A DNA stretch of 64,000 nucleotides from Hamadaea tsunoensis DSM 44101 (GTDB taxonomy: Bacteria; Actinomycetota; Actinomycetes; Mycobacteriales; Micromonosporaceae), in NCBI RefSeq assembly GCF_000428945.1, contig NZ_AUAX01000019.1, positions 62,001 through 126,000 of the forward strand, written 5' to 3'. A model generated the notes under the pieces. The model was not told the origin of the DNA. It saw only the letters and a list, made by a program, of their open reading frames with translations, and searched no databases. The translations under genes were made by a program, and so were the position numbers. This document shows, one piece after another, positions 10,101 through 18,090 of the stretch (positions are counted from its first letter, which is position 1; each line of letters begins with the position of its first letter).

Positions 10101-10938
10101 GGTCCTCGGCGACAAGCACCCGAACACCCTGCTCACGGCCTCGAATCTGGCCCGCGACCTGCGCGACGCCGGCGAGTACGCCGACTCGATCGTCCTGCTC
10201 GAAAGCGTCATCCGGCTGCTGCAGGAGAACGCCGCCGAAACCGTCCGGGACACGCTCAACGCCCACGCGAACAAGGCCGTCTCGCTGCGCGCCGCGGGGC
10301 GGACGGCCGAGGCGGCCCGGCTGCTGGACGACGCGTACGAAGAACTGGACAAGATGTTCGGCCCGACCGCGCCCGACACCCTCGCCTGCCGGATGAGCCG
10401 GGCGGCCGCCGTCCTCGCCCTCGGCGAACCGCAACGGGCCGCCGCCGAATTCCGGGCGGTACGCCGCGCGTACGAGGAGACGCTCGGCGCGGACCATCCC
10501 CACACCCTGATCTGCCTGAGCAACCTCGCCGCCGCCGAACGTTCCGCCGGCCACCTCGAAACCGCGGCCGAGTACGCGTACCCCGCCGTGGCGGGCCTCG
10601 AACGGGTCCTCGGACCGGACCATCCCAGCACCCTGGCGGCCGGCATGAACCAGGCGATCGTGACAGCCGAGAGCGGCGACCCGGACGCCGCCCGGATCCT
10701 CCTCGAACCCGCCGCCGTACGCCTCACCGCCCGTCTCGGCGCGGACCACCCCGACGCGATCCGATGCGAGGCCAACCTGGCGATGGTCCGCGACCGGCTC
10801 CGCTTCCCCGACGCCGGTACGCGTCTCGACCGCGCGCTCCAACGACTCGCCGACCGTCTCGGCCCGGAGCATCCGACGGTCGAGGCGTTCCGCGCCGGCG
10901 CCCACCTCCACCGGGTAGTGGAACCACATCCCCACTAG
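7117..10938 (+). CDS. FxsT-like multidomain NTPase (ParA-like, degenerate TIR, NB-ARC, TPR)
   Basis: 1273-residue cytoplasmic protein. A deviant Walker A KGGVGRT (15-21) opens a ParA/MinD-like domain (about 1-310). A TIR-like segment follows around 325-450 (DQVWAEWAGDLLRSAGV, ELIIVSHADW), but I see no convincing catalytic pattern in it. A STAND/NB-ARC NTPase starts at RNPAFTGRE, with P-loop GMGGVGKTQ near residues 499-507 and Walker B WLLIFDSAED. From ~878 to the end run tetratricopeptide repeats with NLA...G....A motifs. This layout is that of the tetratricopeptide protein of the FxSxx-COOH RiPP system. GTG 7117 is chosen because GGGGAG sits six bases before it. None of the usual partners (radical SAM enzyme, FxSxx precursor) is visible here, so it appears to be an orphan. 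Confidence 0.85.
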   Translation: MDNRRGQVVTFYSYKGGVGRTMALANVAWILAANGKRVLAADWDLESPGLYRFFHPFLDAYDLAGTGGIIDLIREYEWAATRRVPRREDWYAEYARVARWAVPLTWEFPGGGGIDFLPAGRQNNEYTATLNNMDWDTFHDHLGGGQFLDALRADMKAGYDYALIDSRTGYSDVADICAIHLPDTLVDCFTYSEQSIVGAVNTARKVRDRYRARNIRVLPVPMRVDPAEKVKAEIARQVATRRFAGFPDLPEPERSAYWAEVGVPYQSYYAFEETLATFADRPGEPRSLLRAYERLTGLVSQGEVAALPPMDDDARVAYSRRFTRRYSTVEEEIVLRYEPADQVWAEWAGDLLRSAGVRVHDPRAAATGRTPAARELIIVSHADWPRDVVTAALPGPAASLPFIVHVNHARPAGPYPGVSVYGLAPRAAAERLLVLVGHTGGRPDPFSARYPGHGPAVFGVPGRNPAFTGRESALATLRDRLRADGPAADQPTRLVALCGMGGVGKTQLAIEYAHRFRSSYDVVWWIRAEPATFADAELADLGTRLGVPGSEQRTVAGSARAALVALEKGDFGRWLLIFDSAEDVERIRDFLPRSGGSVLITSRARSWAEIAYTLGVDVFSREESVTHLRQRVAGLGSEPAARVAEMLGDLPIAVAAAGAWLADSGVPVESYVAELTRVGQDDPAVQATWDLSLERLRGRSPAAFRLLQLCSVLAPEVSLDLVYGDEMAAALRRVEGGFASRIGRGKLVQENNRLALLKVDAQSNRVLVHRLLQQVVRGRMSAAELGQTRHEAHLVLAASRPGGSVDDPETWPRLQLLWPHVAATEAMTCPDPGVRDLLVDQVRYLYLRGDLDGGARLAAQVIAEWARKPADEVLTRQLLQIRFNLANILRRLGRYAEAYTLDEEVLADQGRLFGAADPDALMTAGGLAADLRALGRYADSLARDEATYAAWREDFGDDHPRTLVALNNLASAYRLMGDFREARVRDQAVYSRYRVVLGDKHPNTLLTASNLARDLRDAGEYADSIVLLESVIRLLQENAAETVRDTLNAHANKAVSLRAAGRTAEAARLLDDAYEELDKMFGPTAPDTLACRMSRAAAVLALGEPQRAAAEFRAVRRAYEETLGADHPHTLICLSNLAAAERSAGHLETAAEYAYPAVAGLERVLGPDHPSTLAAGMNQAIVTAESGDPDAARILLEPAAVRLTARLGADHPDAIRCEANLAMVRDRLRFPDAGTRLDRALQRLADRLGPEHPTVEAFRAGAHLHRVVEPHPH

Positions 10939-11125
10939 ACCGCCCCAGCCCCCGCTTCACCGTCCACGAGTCCCCGACCCAACCCAACCCGCACGCGAGC
11001 CTCCGACCCGCGCCCGAGTCCCCCGACGATTCGGGGCGTCGTCCGTCCCGGGCGTGGCTGGCCTTTGTCGCGACTGTTCGATCTGGGTGCCCAGTGGTGG
11101 CCAGCGGGGCGATCGTTTACGGCTC

Positions 11126-11238
11126 AGGTGTAAAACGGCCGCCGAGTGCATGATCGTTTGCGGTTCTGGAGCACGCTGACCGCCTCCGGCTACACCTGAC
11201 ACGCAAACGATCATGCGGATCGGGCCGGATTTACACCT
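11126..11238. repeat. Nested inverted repeat (long hairpin)
   Basis: Perfect 15-bp arms GCATGATCGTTTGCG (11148-11162) and its complement (11202-11216) lie inside imperfect outer arms starting AGGTGTAAA (11126) and ending TTTACACCT (11238). A further GATCGTTTAC copy of the inner motif lies at 11111-11120. The structure would form a large cruciform or hairpin between two convergent genes. Confidence 0.8.
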
Positions 11239-11440
11239 CACCCGTCATCGATCAAGAAATCGGCGACCCGGGCCCACCTACCGGAAGATCCTTCCCACAC
11301 CCCGGGAGAAAGCCGACGATCAAGCAGCTCGGGCGTGATCTACAGCGGTAGAGACGTCAAAACCCGCCCCGTATCGGACAGTCGCGACAAAGCCCGGGGG
11401 AAGCCGACCGCCTGCTCGCCGCATGACCGCGGCCCGAGTC

Positions 11441-11514
11441 CGGCGATCTTGCGCGAATGTCCGGGCATTTCGCGTACACCGGACGAAATTCGGGACATTC
11501 GCGCAAGATTGTCG
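11441..11514. repeat. 74-bp dispersed palindromic repeat, copy A
   Basis: The left arm resembles the consensus CGACGATCTTGCGCGAATGT and the right arm is its near-complement (one difference in ATTGTCG), with a ~32-bp loop that is itself partly paired. It lies 56 bp beyond the stop of the minus-strand hydrolase at 11571 and downstream of the plus-strand FxsT-like gene, so between converging ends. Other copies are at 22743, 30096 and 37649. Confidence 0.9.
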
Positions 11515-11570
11515 GAACACGTGGTCGGATGCTGCACGGGTGCCGGGGTGGGGCGGGGGTGGGTGCCGGG

Positions 11571-12470
11571 TCAGATCTGGAATTGGTGGGTGCCGGCTGT
11601 CAGCCATCCCAGCAGGTCGGGGAGGACCTCGACCGCGCCGAAGTGGGCCATCGCCGGTTGTACCTGCACCTTCGCCCCGGGGATGTGCTCGGCGAGCCAG
11701 CGCGTGTGGCTGACCGGCGAGAACGTGTCGTCGGCTCCGTGCCAGAGCAGGACCTCGCCCTTGACGTCGCCCAGCCGGAAACCCCATGGGCTGCGCAGGG
11801 CGAACACGTCGTCGATCCAGCCGTAGGGGCCTTCGCGGAGCGCTTCGGCGTACGTCTCGGTGAGCAGTTTGCGCAGCGCCATGTCGCCGACGACGCGCAG
11901 GTCCGCCGCGCTCAGGCTGGCCAGCATGTCCTCGAGCATGTTGTCGGGGTCGCGCCGGATGCGGTCGGCCCGGATGCGCAGTTGTTCGGCGAGGCGTACG
12001 CCGTCCGCGTCGGCCACGTTGTAGTCGGCGACGTTGCCGGAGGTCATGCCGCCGAACCAGTCGAGGTCGTCCGCGTCCGAGGGGGCGACGCTGACCAGGG
12101 CCGCCGTACGCGTGACCGCCGGGAGCAGGGCTGCGCAGGCGAGCGCGTGGGGTGCGCCGCCGGACCGGCCGACGACGGCGAACCGCTCGATGCCGAGGGC
12201 CTGGGCGATGGCGAGCACGTCGCCGGCGGCGTCGGCCACGCTGCGCCCCTTGTGGCGGGTGGATCCGCCGTAGCCGGGCCGGTCGTAGGCGATCAGCTGT
12301 ACGCCGAGCCGGTAGAGCACGCTGCCGCGGGGCTTGGGTCCGTTGCGGCTGCCGGGCTGGCCGTGCAGGAGGAAGACCGGCGATCCGCTGAGCGCTCCGG
12401 TGACGCAGTATCGCAGCGTACGGCCGTCGGGGGTGACGACCTCCCCGTCCTTCGATTGTTGCTGGAGCAC
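11571..12470 (-). CDS. alpha/beta hydrolase
   Basis: 299-residue alpha/beta-hydrolase-fold enzyme. LLHGQPGSRNGP is the oxyanion loop, AYDRPGYGGS a typical strand-4 loop, GRSGGAP the nucleophile elbow (Ser103), LWHGADDTFSP the likely acid region and MAHFGAVE the probable base. Starts at GTG 12470 with GGAGG about nine bases upstream. It is a paralogue of the hydrolase at 2960-3832, sharing the ALACAALLP stretch and a similar cap region. It is monocistronic here, ending near the dispersed repeat copy A. Substrate unknown. Confidence 0.9.
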   Translation of the reverse strand: MLQQQSKDGEVVTPDGRTLRYCVTGALSGSPVFLLHGQPGSRNGPKPRGSVLYRLGVQLIAYDRPGYGGSTRHKGRSVADAAGDVLAIAQALGIERFAVVGRSGGAPHALACAALLPAVTRTAALVSVAPSDADDLDWFGGMTSGNVADYNVADADGVRLAEQLRIRADRIRRDPDNMLEDMLASLSAADLRVVGDMALRKLLTETYAEALREGPYGWIDDVFALRSPWGFRLGDVKGEVLLWHGADDTFSPVSHTRWLAEHIPGAKVQVQPAMAHFGAVEVLPDLLGWLTAGTHQFQI

Positions 12471-12914
12471 TTCCAGCCCTCCCGCGCCGGCCGGGGCGGG
12501 CGTCCCCGTCCAGGGTAGTCACAGGCGGGCGCGGCGCCCCGGCGTCGGAGCGCACAAGCCCGCCTACCTGGAGGATATACGGGTCGTGACCGCCGACACC
12601 ACACTTTAGCCCCGAAGGGCGTCGATATCCGACGATGGCCATTGTGGACGTCCACTGTGTCCCGGGGTGGCCCGCCGGGTGCCGGATGCGCCCCGCCGTG
12701 TTCCCGGACGCGCCCTGGCGCCCCGTTGTCGCCGCCGGTCATCGCCGTCCCTTTTCGTGATGTATGTCCGTTCAGTGGCCGGTTTTATCGGCCGAACGGG
12801 TGGTACGCATCGACCCCATCACGGAGTGTGATCAGAACGGGAAAATGTGTCATGATTCCAAAAACCTGCCTAGAACCGCAATTGGTGCAAAGGTAGCGAG
12901 CAACCGGGGGGTGC
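12471..12914. other. Divergent intergenic region (444 bp), less GC-rich near the right end
   Basis: Lies between the divergent hydrolase and the GGDEF-EAL gene. No gene is credible here. From about 12755 the composition becomes clearly more AT-rich, and there is a small hairpin GGCCG-GTTTTAT-CGGCC (12778-12796 region) and a GTGGACGTCCAC palindrome (~12645-12656). The stretch probably carries the promoters of both neighbours, but no clean -35/-10 pair stands out. Confidence 0.5.
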
Positions 12915-15900
12915 ATGTCCAACCGAGCAGTGCTGACCGCCTACGCCGTGTGGATGTCGCTCCTCACGGCGGCCTTCTACGCGCTGCCCTCCTGGCACAT
13001 CGCGACCTGGGGGCTGCTGACGGTCAGCAGCGCGTTCGCGATCGTCTACGGGGTGCACCGGTACCGGCCCCGATGGCGGGCGCCCTGGTGGTGGCTGGCC
13101 GCGGGAGTGCTGTGCTTCGGGGCGGGCGACACCGCGTACAACGTGATCGTGCAGGTGGGCAGCGATCCGAACCCGTTCCCGTCCGTCGCCGACCTGCTGT
13201 ACCTGGCCATGTACGGGCTGACCGCGGTCGGCATCGTCGGCCTCTCCCGGGCCGGTGCGGCCAGCCGGAACAGGGCGGTGGCCCTCGACGCGACGATCTT
13301 CACGGTCGGCATCGGCATGCTCTGCTGGATGTTCCTCATCGCCCCGCGGCTCACCGAGCCCGGTCACAGCCTGCTCGAACGGGCGATCTCCGTGGCGTAC
13401 CCGCTGGGGGACGTGCTGCTGGTGGCGGTCGCGCTCCGGCTCGTCTTCGTGGCCCGGGCGACCCCTACTGTGCTGCTGCTGGCGGTCGGCGCCTTCGGCA
13501 CGCTCGTCGCGGACGTGCTCTACGGGCTCATCCAGATCAACGCGGAGTGGAGCGTCGGCGGGCCGGTCGACCTGGGCTGGATCGTGTTCTACGCCTGCTG
13601 GGGCGCGGCCGCCCTGCACCCGTCGATGCGCATGCTCACCGAGCCGCGGGTGGTCCGGCCCCGTGACATGGGCGTCGCCCACCAGGTGCTGCTCACGCTG
13701 TTCCTGCTGATCCCGCTGACCGTGCTGTTCTTCGTCTCGGCCCGGGGCTACGGCGTCTACCCGGTCGTCATCGACGTGTTCGTCGCCGTGATCTTCATGC
13801 TCGTGCTGATCCGGCTGTTCGGCGTGATCAACAGCTACCGCGGGAGCATTCTGCGCGGCCGCGGGCTGCGGGAGGCCAACGCGGCGTTGCTGTCGGCCAC
13901 CGACGCCGGCGGGGTCGCCGAGGCGCTGCGGACCGCCACCGCCCAGCTGCTGCCCGAAGGTACGCCGCACCGCGTACTCGTGATCATGAACGATGGGACC
14001 GTTCCGGAGCTGTTCGAGGGGCGGCCGGCCACCGGGCTGCGGCTCTGCTACACGCGTACGCTGCACATCGCGATCGCGGGCCAGCTCGGCGGGTTCGAGA
14101 TCGCGCTGGTGTGCCCGCTGGCCCTGGCCGACCGGCCGTCCGGCGACCCGCACATCGGGGTGGTGCTCATCGCGGCGGACGAGGTGTCGCTGGGCTACCT
14201 GCAGACGCCGATGGAGCTGCTGGCCGCGCAGGCCGCCCTGGCCCTGGAGCGGATCTCGCTCGGCAGCGAGATCGCCCGGCGCAACAGCGAGCAGTACTTC
14301 CGCACCCTCGTGCAGAACACGACCGATGTCATCCTCATCGTCGAACCCGACGGCCGCCGCATCCGGTACGCGAGCCCGTCCGCGCGTACCGTGCTGGGCC
14401 TGGAGGCGACGGGACACGATCTCGGCGCGCTGCTGGGGCTGACGCCCGACTGCCTGGCGAAGCTGGCCCGCGGCGACGAGGAGCTGGAGTGGGCGATCGT
14501 GCGGCACGGCGGCGAGGAGGTCCAGCTGGAGATCGCCGGCCGCGACCTGCGCGAGGACGCGACGGTCCGGGGCCTGGTGCTCACCATCCGGGACGTGACC
14601 GACCAGCGGCAGCTGCGTGAGGAGCTGGAGTACCAGGCGTTCCACGACGGCCTGACCGGGCTGCCCAACCGGACCCGGTTCACCGAGCGCATCCGCGACG
14701 TCGTCGGGCGGGTACGCGACAGCGGCGGCGTCCTCGGCGTCCTCTTCCTCGACCTCGACGACTTCAAGGTCGTCAACGACACGTTCGGGCACGAGTACGG
14801 CGACCTGCTCCTGCACGCGGTGAGCCGGCGGCTGCTCGGCGTGCTGCGGCCGGAGGACACCGCCGCCCGGCTCGGTGGCGACGAGTTCGCCGTGCTCATC
14901 GCGGGGGCACCGGACGGGGCCGTGGTGGAGGGGGTCGCCGAGCGGATCGTCGGCGCGCTGTCGGAGCCCTTCGCGATCGGCGAGCGGACGGTGTCCGGCC
15001 TGGCCAGCATCGGCGTGGTCGTCGGCGACGGCGAAGAATCCTCCGAGGAGCTGCTGCGCCGGGCGGACCTCGCGCTCTACGTGGCCAAGAACGCCGGCAA
15101 GGGCCAGTGGCGGCGCTACGAGCCGACCCTGCACACCGACATGGTCCGGCGGCTCGAACTGCGGGCCGAGCTCGACCAGGCCATCACCCACGGCGACCTG
15201 CGGCTGGAGTTCCAGCCGATCGTGGCCCTGCGCAGCGGCCGGACGACCGGTTTCGAGGCGCTCGTACGCTGGGAGCACCCGACGCGCGGCACCTTGAAGC
15301 CCGACCAGTTCATCGACGTCGCGGAGGAGTCGGGCCTGATCGTGCCGATGGGGGAGTGGGTGATGCGCTCCGCCCTCGCCGCCGCCGCCCGCTGGCAGGC
15401 CGTCTGCGCCGGATCCAGCCCCTACATCAGCATCAACGTCTCGGTACGCCAGTTCCGGGCGCCCGGCTTCGTGGCGAGCGTACGCGACGGGCTGCGGGCC
15501 GCCGGGCTGGCCGCCGACCGCCTGATGGTCGAGATCACCGAGAGCCTCCTGCTGCGCGACGACGACGCCGTCTGGGACGACCTGGTCGAGCTGCGCCGGC
15601 TCGGCGTACGCGTCGCGATCGACGATTTCGGCACGGGCTACTCGTCGCTGAGCTACCTGCGGCACGTCCCGCTCGACGCGTTGAAGATCGACCGGCTGTT
15701 CACCAGCACGATCGCGACCTCGGCGAAGCAGGCCGCCCTGGTCGACGGCATCGTGCGCCTGGCGCAGACGCTGGGGCTGGACGTCATCGCCGAGGGGATC
15801 GAGCGCGAGGCCGAACGCGACCTGCTGAGCCGCTTCGGCTGCCAGTACGGCCAGGGCTTCCTCTACGCGCGTCCGCTCGGTCCGGCGGAGGCGCTCGCCT

Positions 15901-15977
15901 GGATCGAGCCGCCGGCTACTCCCGTTCCGGCGGGGTCTCTGCCAGCAGGTCAAGTACCAGCGCGGCCGTCCAGCTGA
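12915..15977 (+). CDS. Membrane GGDEF-EAL bifunctional cyclic-di-GMP enzyme
   Basis: 1020 residues. Residues 1 to ~310 contain about eight hydrophobic helices with short loops, a membrane sensor region of the actinobacterial type. A GAF-like or linker segment and a PAS domain (about 455-560, FRTLVQNTTDVILIVEPDGR) follow. The GGDEF domain has DLDDFKVVND and an intact LGGDEF (653-658), with an RxxD inhibitory site (RPED) exactly five residues before it. The EAL domain has FEALVRWEHP (EAL 781-783), EITES, DDFGTGYSSLSYL, DALKID and AEGIE, so phosphodiesterase residues are also present. Both activities are therefore possible. ATG 12915 follows a GGGGGG run. The 3' end overlaps the convergent glucosidase gene by 62 bp. 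Confidence 0.93.
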   Translation: MSNRAVLTAYAVWMSLLTAAFYALPSWHIATWGLLTVSSAFAIVYGVHRYRPRWRAPWWWLAAGVLCFGAGDTAYNVIVQVGSDPNPFPSVADLLYLAMYGLTAVGIVGLSRAGAASRNRAVALDATIFTVGIGMLCWMFLIAPRLTEPGHSLLERAISVAYPLGDVLLVAVALRLVFVARATPTVLLLAVGAFGTLVADVLYGLIQINAEWSVGGPVDLGWIVFYACWGAAALHPSMRMLTEPRVVRPRDMGVAHQVLLTLFLLIPLTVLFFVSARGYGVYPVVIDVFVAVIFMLVLIRLFGVINSYRGSILRGRGLREANAALLSATDAGGVAEALRTATAQLLPEGTPHRVLVIMNDGTVPELFEGRPATGLRLCYTRTLHIAIAGQLGGFEIALVCPLALADRPSGDPHIGVVLIAADEVSLGYLQTPMELLAAQAALALERISLGSEIARRNSEQYFRTLVQNTTDVILIVEPDGRRIRYASPSARTVLGLEATGHDLGALLGLTPDCLAKLARGDEELEWAIVRHGGEEVQLEIAGRDLREDATVRGLVLTIRDVTDQRQLREELEYQAFHDGLTGLPNRTRFTERIRDVVGRVRDSGGVLGVLFLDLDDFKVVNDTFGHEYGDLLLHAVSRRLLGVLRPEDTAARLGGDEFAVLIAGAPDGAVVEGVAERIVGALSEPFAIGERTVSGLASIGVVVGDGEESSEELLRRADLALYVAKNAGKGQWRRYEPTLHTDMVRRLELRAELDQAITHGDLRLEFQPIVALRSGRTTGFEALVRWEHPTRGTLKPDQFIDVAEESGLIVPMGEWVMRSALAAAARWQAVCAGSSPYISINVSVRQFRAPGFVASVRDGLRAAGLAADRLMVEITESLLLRDDDAVWDDLVELRRLGVRVAIDDFGTGYSSLSYLRHVPLDALKIDRLFTSTIATSAKQAALVDGIVRLAQTLGLDVIAEGIEREAERDLLSRFGCQYGQGFLYARPLGPAEALAWIEPPATPVPAGSLPAGQVPARPSS

Positions 15978-17226
15978 AGTCCGGCGTACCGATGCCCTCG
16001 CCGGTGTCGGGCTGGAAGTACTCGAAGCAGCCCGACCGCTCGACCAGGTCCAGCATCGCCGTGCGCAGGCGGTCGGCGCGGTCGGCGTACCCGTGGGTGG
16101 CCAGCCCCCGCCACAGCAGCCAGTTGATGTTGATCCAGACCGGCCCGCGCCAGTAGCGCAGCGTGTCGAAGTCCGCCGCCGTCCGGTCGTAGCTCGGCAC
16201 CGGCAGCCCGAAACGCGCCGACTCCGCGACCGCGACCAGGCTTTCCGCGACCTCGCCGGGCAGCCCGGCCAGGATCAGCGGCACCAGCCCGTTCACGCAG
16301 CGAGCCTTCGACAGTTCCCCTGTACGCACATCGCGCGTGTGGAATTGTCCGGTTTCACGGTCGTACAGGTGCCCGACGAGCGCCTCGGTGATCGCCGCGG
16401 CCCGTTCGAGATGCGGGGCGGGGTCGGCGCCGACCACGGTCGCGATCTCGGCCAGCGCGGCCTCGGCGGCCGCGGTCAGCGCGTTGAACGCCGGGCACTC
16501 CACGACGAACGGATGCGTCTCGGCCAGGTCGAAGTCGCGGTACCCGGCGTCGCGGTAGCTCTCGGCGAGCCCGATGTAGCGCGCGTAGTCGGCATTGGTC
16601 GGCCGGTGGCTCGCGACCGCCTTGCTCGTGTCCCGCCGCTCGTACCGGGCGAGCACCTCCGGATCGGCCGGTACGCGGGCCAGCGCGGCGTCCCAGGACG
16701 GGCTGTTGTCGAGGCCGGACTCCCACGGGTGCACGATGCTGACCAGGCCGAGCCCGCCGGCGTCCCGGTGCTTGAGCAGGTACTCCTGCTGGGCGACCAG
16801 GGCCGGGTACAGCTCGCGCAGCCGGTCGGCGGCCGGGCTTACCCGGTGCAGGTGCAGGGCGGCCAGGGCGTGCACGGGCGGCTGGACGATCCCCGTCGTG
16901 CGTACGCTCCGCCCGTCCTGGCGCACCGGCGGGACCTCCCAGAACGCCGGGCCCGGGAAGTAGTCCTTCTCGGCGACGCCCGGATCGAACACGATGTGCG
17001 GTACGCGTCCGTCCGGCCACTGGGCGGCGAACAGGCTCGCCAGGTCGTGCCAGCCGCGCTCGGGGGCGACGTGGGCCAGCCCTATCCCGATGAACGCGGC
17101 GTCCCAGCTCCACTGGTGCGGATACAGCGTCCGGGACGGGACCATGTGATCGCCTGTCCAGTTGCGGTTCAGCACGGCTTCGGCGGTGGATGTGAGACGT
17201 CGGTACGGGCTGCGTGCGTGGTCCAT
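15916..17226 (-). CDS. GH63/MGH1-like glycoside hydrolase ((alpha/alpha)6 barrel)
   Basis: 436-residue cytoplasmic glycosidase of the GH63-like (alpha/alpha)6-barrel type, similar to bacterial glucosylglycerate or mannosylglycerate hydrolases. Recognisable stretches are RNWTGDHMVPSRTLYPHQWS, WSWDAAFIGIGLAHV, HPWESGLDNSPSWD and RYWRGPVWININWLLWRGL, typical of the family's active-site loops with their Asp/Glu residues. I prefer ATG 17226 (MDHARSPYRRL); a TTG six codons earlier is possible. No signal peptide. Tail-to-tail overlap with the GGDEF-EAL gene (15916-15977). Activity on a compatible solute is inference from family resemblance. Confidence 0.8.
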   Translation of the reverse strand: MDHARSPYRRLTSTAEAVLNRNWTGDHMVPSRTLYPHQWSWDAAFIGIGLAHVAPERGWHDLASLFAAQWPDGRVPHIVFDPGVAEKDYFPGPAFWEVPPVRQDGRSVRTTGIVQPPVHALAALHLHRVSPAADRLRELYPALVAQQEYLLKHRDAGGLGLVSIVHPWESGLDNSPSWDAALARVPADPEVLARYERRDTSKAVASHRPTNADYARYIGLAESYRDAGYRDFDLAETHPFVVECPAFNALTAAAEAALAEIATVVGADPAPHLERAAAITEALVGHLYDRETGQFHTRDVRTGELSKARCVNGLVPLILAGLPGEVAESLVAVAESARFGLPVPSYDRTAADFDTLRYWRGPVWININWLLWRGLATHGYADRADRLRTAMLDLVERSGCFEYFQPDTGEGIGTPDFSWTAALVLDLLAETPPERE

Positions 17227-17354
17227 TCGCGCAATCGTTCCCAAAGGCGGCGCGCTTAACCACTAGCCGCGCTGGTGGTGTTGCTGGCGATTCGTGTGGG
17301 AATAACCCCGCCAAACCGGTGACTCCCGCGATGATTGCTGACAGGAGGTGGCCC

Positions 17355-17660
17355 GTGTCGATCGGTCAGGGCGCGATAAAGGTGACGTTCGCGTACCCGT
17401 CCTTCGGCGGTGGATACGCCGACAGCTCGCCCCGGCTGACGATCGACGGGATCGAGCAGCCCGTCCGAGCCTGGGGCAGCCACGTCCTGCCGGTGGCGGC
17501 CGGCCCGCACACGCTGCGGATACTCGTGGACACGCCCGGCGGCGACTCGTTCGGACTCGCCGAGGCGCCCGTGACGGTGGGGCTGGGCGACCAGGTCGCG
17601 GTCGACTACCGGGCGCCGCGTTTCCACGGCGCCCGCGGCCGCATCAGGGTCAAGCGCTAA
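17355..17660 (+). CDS. Small unknown protein, PEGA/beta-sandwich-like
   Basis: 101 residues beginning at GTG 17355, decided by a perfect AGGAGG seven bases upstream. The sequence is beta-rich with LTIDGIEQPVRAWGSHVLPV followed by AGPHTLRILVDTPG, which looks like a PEGA-type or similar small beta-sandwich fold. There is no signal peptide or membrane helix. It overlaps the following minus-strand gene by 4 bp at its stop. I do not recognise a characterised relative. Confidence 0.75.
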   Translation: MSIGQGAIKVTFAYPSFGGGYADSSPRLTIDGIEQPVRAWGSHVLPVAAGPHTLRILVDTPGGDSFGLAEAPVTVGLGDQVAVDYRAPRFHGARGRIRVKR

Positions 17661-18034
17661 TCCTGGCGGAAGCCGTCGCGGAAACGGCGGAAGAAGCCGC
17701 CCTCCATCGGCAGCGGCTTGGCCGGCGGCGGCGCCTCCCGACGCTGGCGCGCCACCGGCTGGTCGTAGTCCGTGCGGGCGATCGCGTCGATGACCTGCGC
17801 CTCGGTGAAGGTCTCCGACCCCTCGATCATCGGGACGAACCCCACCAGCATCCCGTCCCGCATGACCTGCGCCTCCAGGCCTGCGGTCCCGTCGGTGTCC
17901 CACAGCGCCTCGCGCCCGTCCGGCAGATTCACGCGTACGCCTGGCTGGGCGTACCCGCCACCGAGGGCGATGTGCGCCGGGACGCCCCGGTCACGCAGTG
18001 CGTCGACTACTCTTCGGGCCCGGTTCTCATCCAT
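17657..18034 (-). CDS. Conserved hypothetical protein
   Basis: 125 residues if started at ATG 18034 (GTG 18040 is two codons earlier). The first 35 residues (RARRVVDALRDRGVPAHIAL) and PGVRVNLPDGREALWDTDG look like a small alpha/beta domain common in actinomycete hypotheticals. The tail is Pro/Arg-rich and ends in GGFFRRFRDGFRQD. Convergent with the PEGA-like gene and divergent from the flavoprotein gene at 18091. No function is assignable. Confidence 0.7.
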   Translation of the reverse strand: MDENRARRVVDALRDRGVPAHIALGGGYAQPGVRVNLPDGREALWDTDGTAGLEAQVMRDGMLVGFVPMIEGSETFTEAQVIDAIARTDYDQPVARQRREAPPPAKPLPMEGGFFRRFRDGFRQD

Positions 18035-18090
18035 GCTCACAGAAGATATCCCGGCCGGCTGGACTTCAGCTGGATAACGAAGGGCGACAC

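Larger units (their letters stand above)
10939..11570. other. 632-bp non-coding, palindrome-rich intergenic block
   Basis: No credible coding frame lies between the FxsT-like gene and the convergent alpha/beta hydrolase. The block holds outer inverted repeats at 11063-11082 and 11373-11392 (19 of 20 match, CTTTGTCGCGACTGT core), an inner nested stem-loop at 11126-11238 and one copy of the 74-bp dispersed repeat at 11441-11514. It is probably repeat-derived rather than regulatory. Confidence 0.7.

Noticed and set aside
10939-11570. FxSxx-COOH precursor peptide gene near the FxsT-like gene
   Set aside because: I read the intergenic DNA on both strands and found no short frame ending F-x-S-x-x with a plausible start and RBS.
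12840-12912. Possible cyclic-di-GMP (GEMM) riboswitch before the GGDEF-EAL gene
   Set aside because: AACCGCAATTGGTGCAAAGG and GGTAGC recall GEMM pieces, but the order and the P1 stem do not fit, and the conserved GCAAACC is missing. Not enough to call; an Infernal search with the GEMM-I model would decide.
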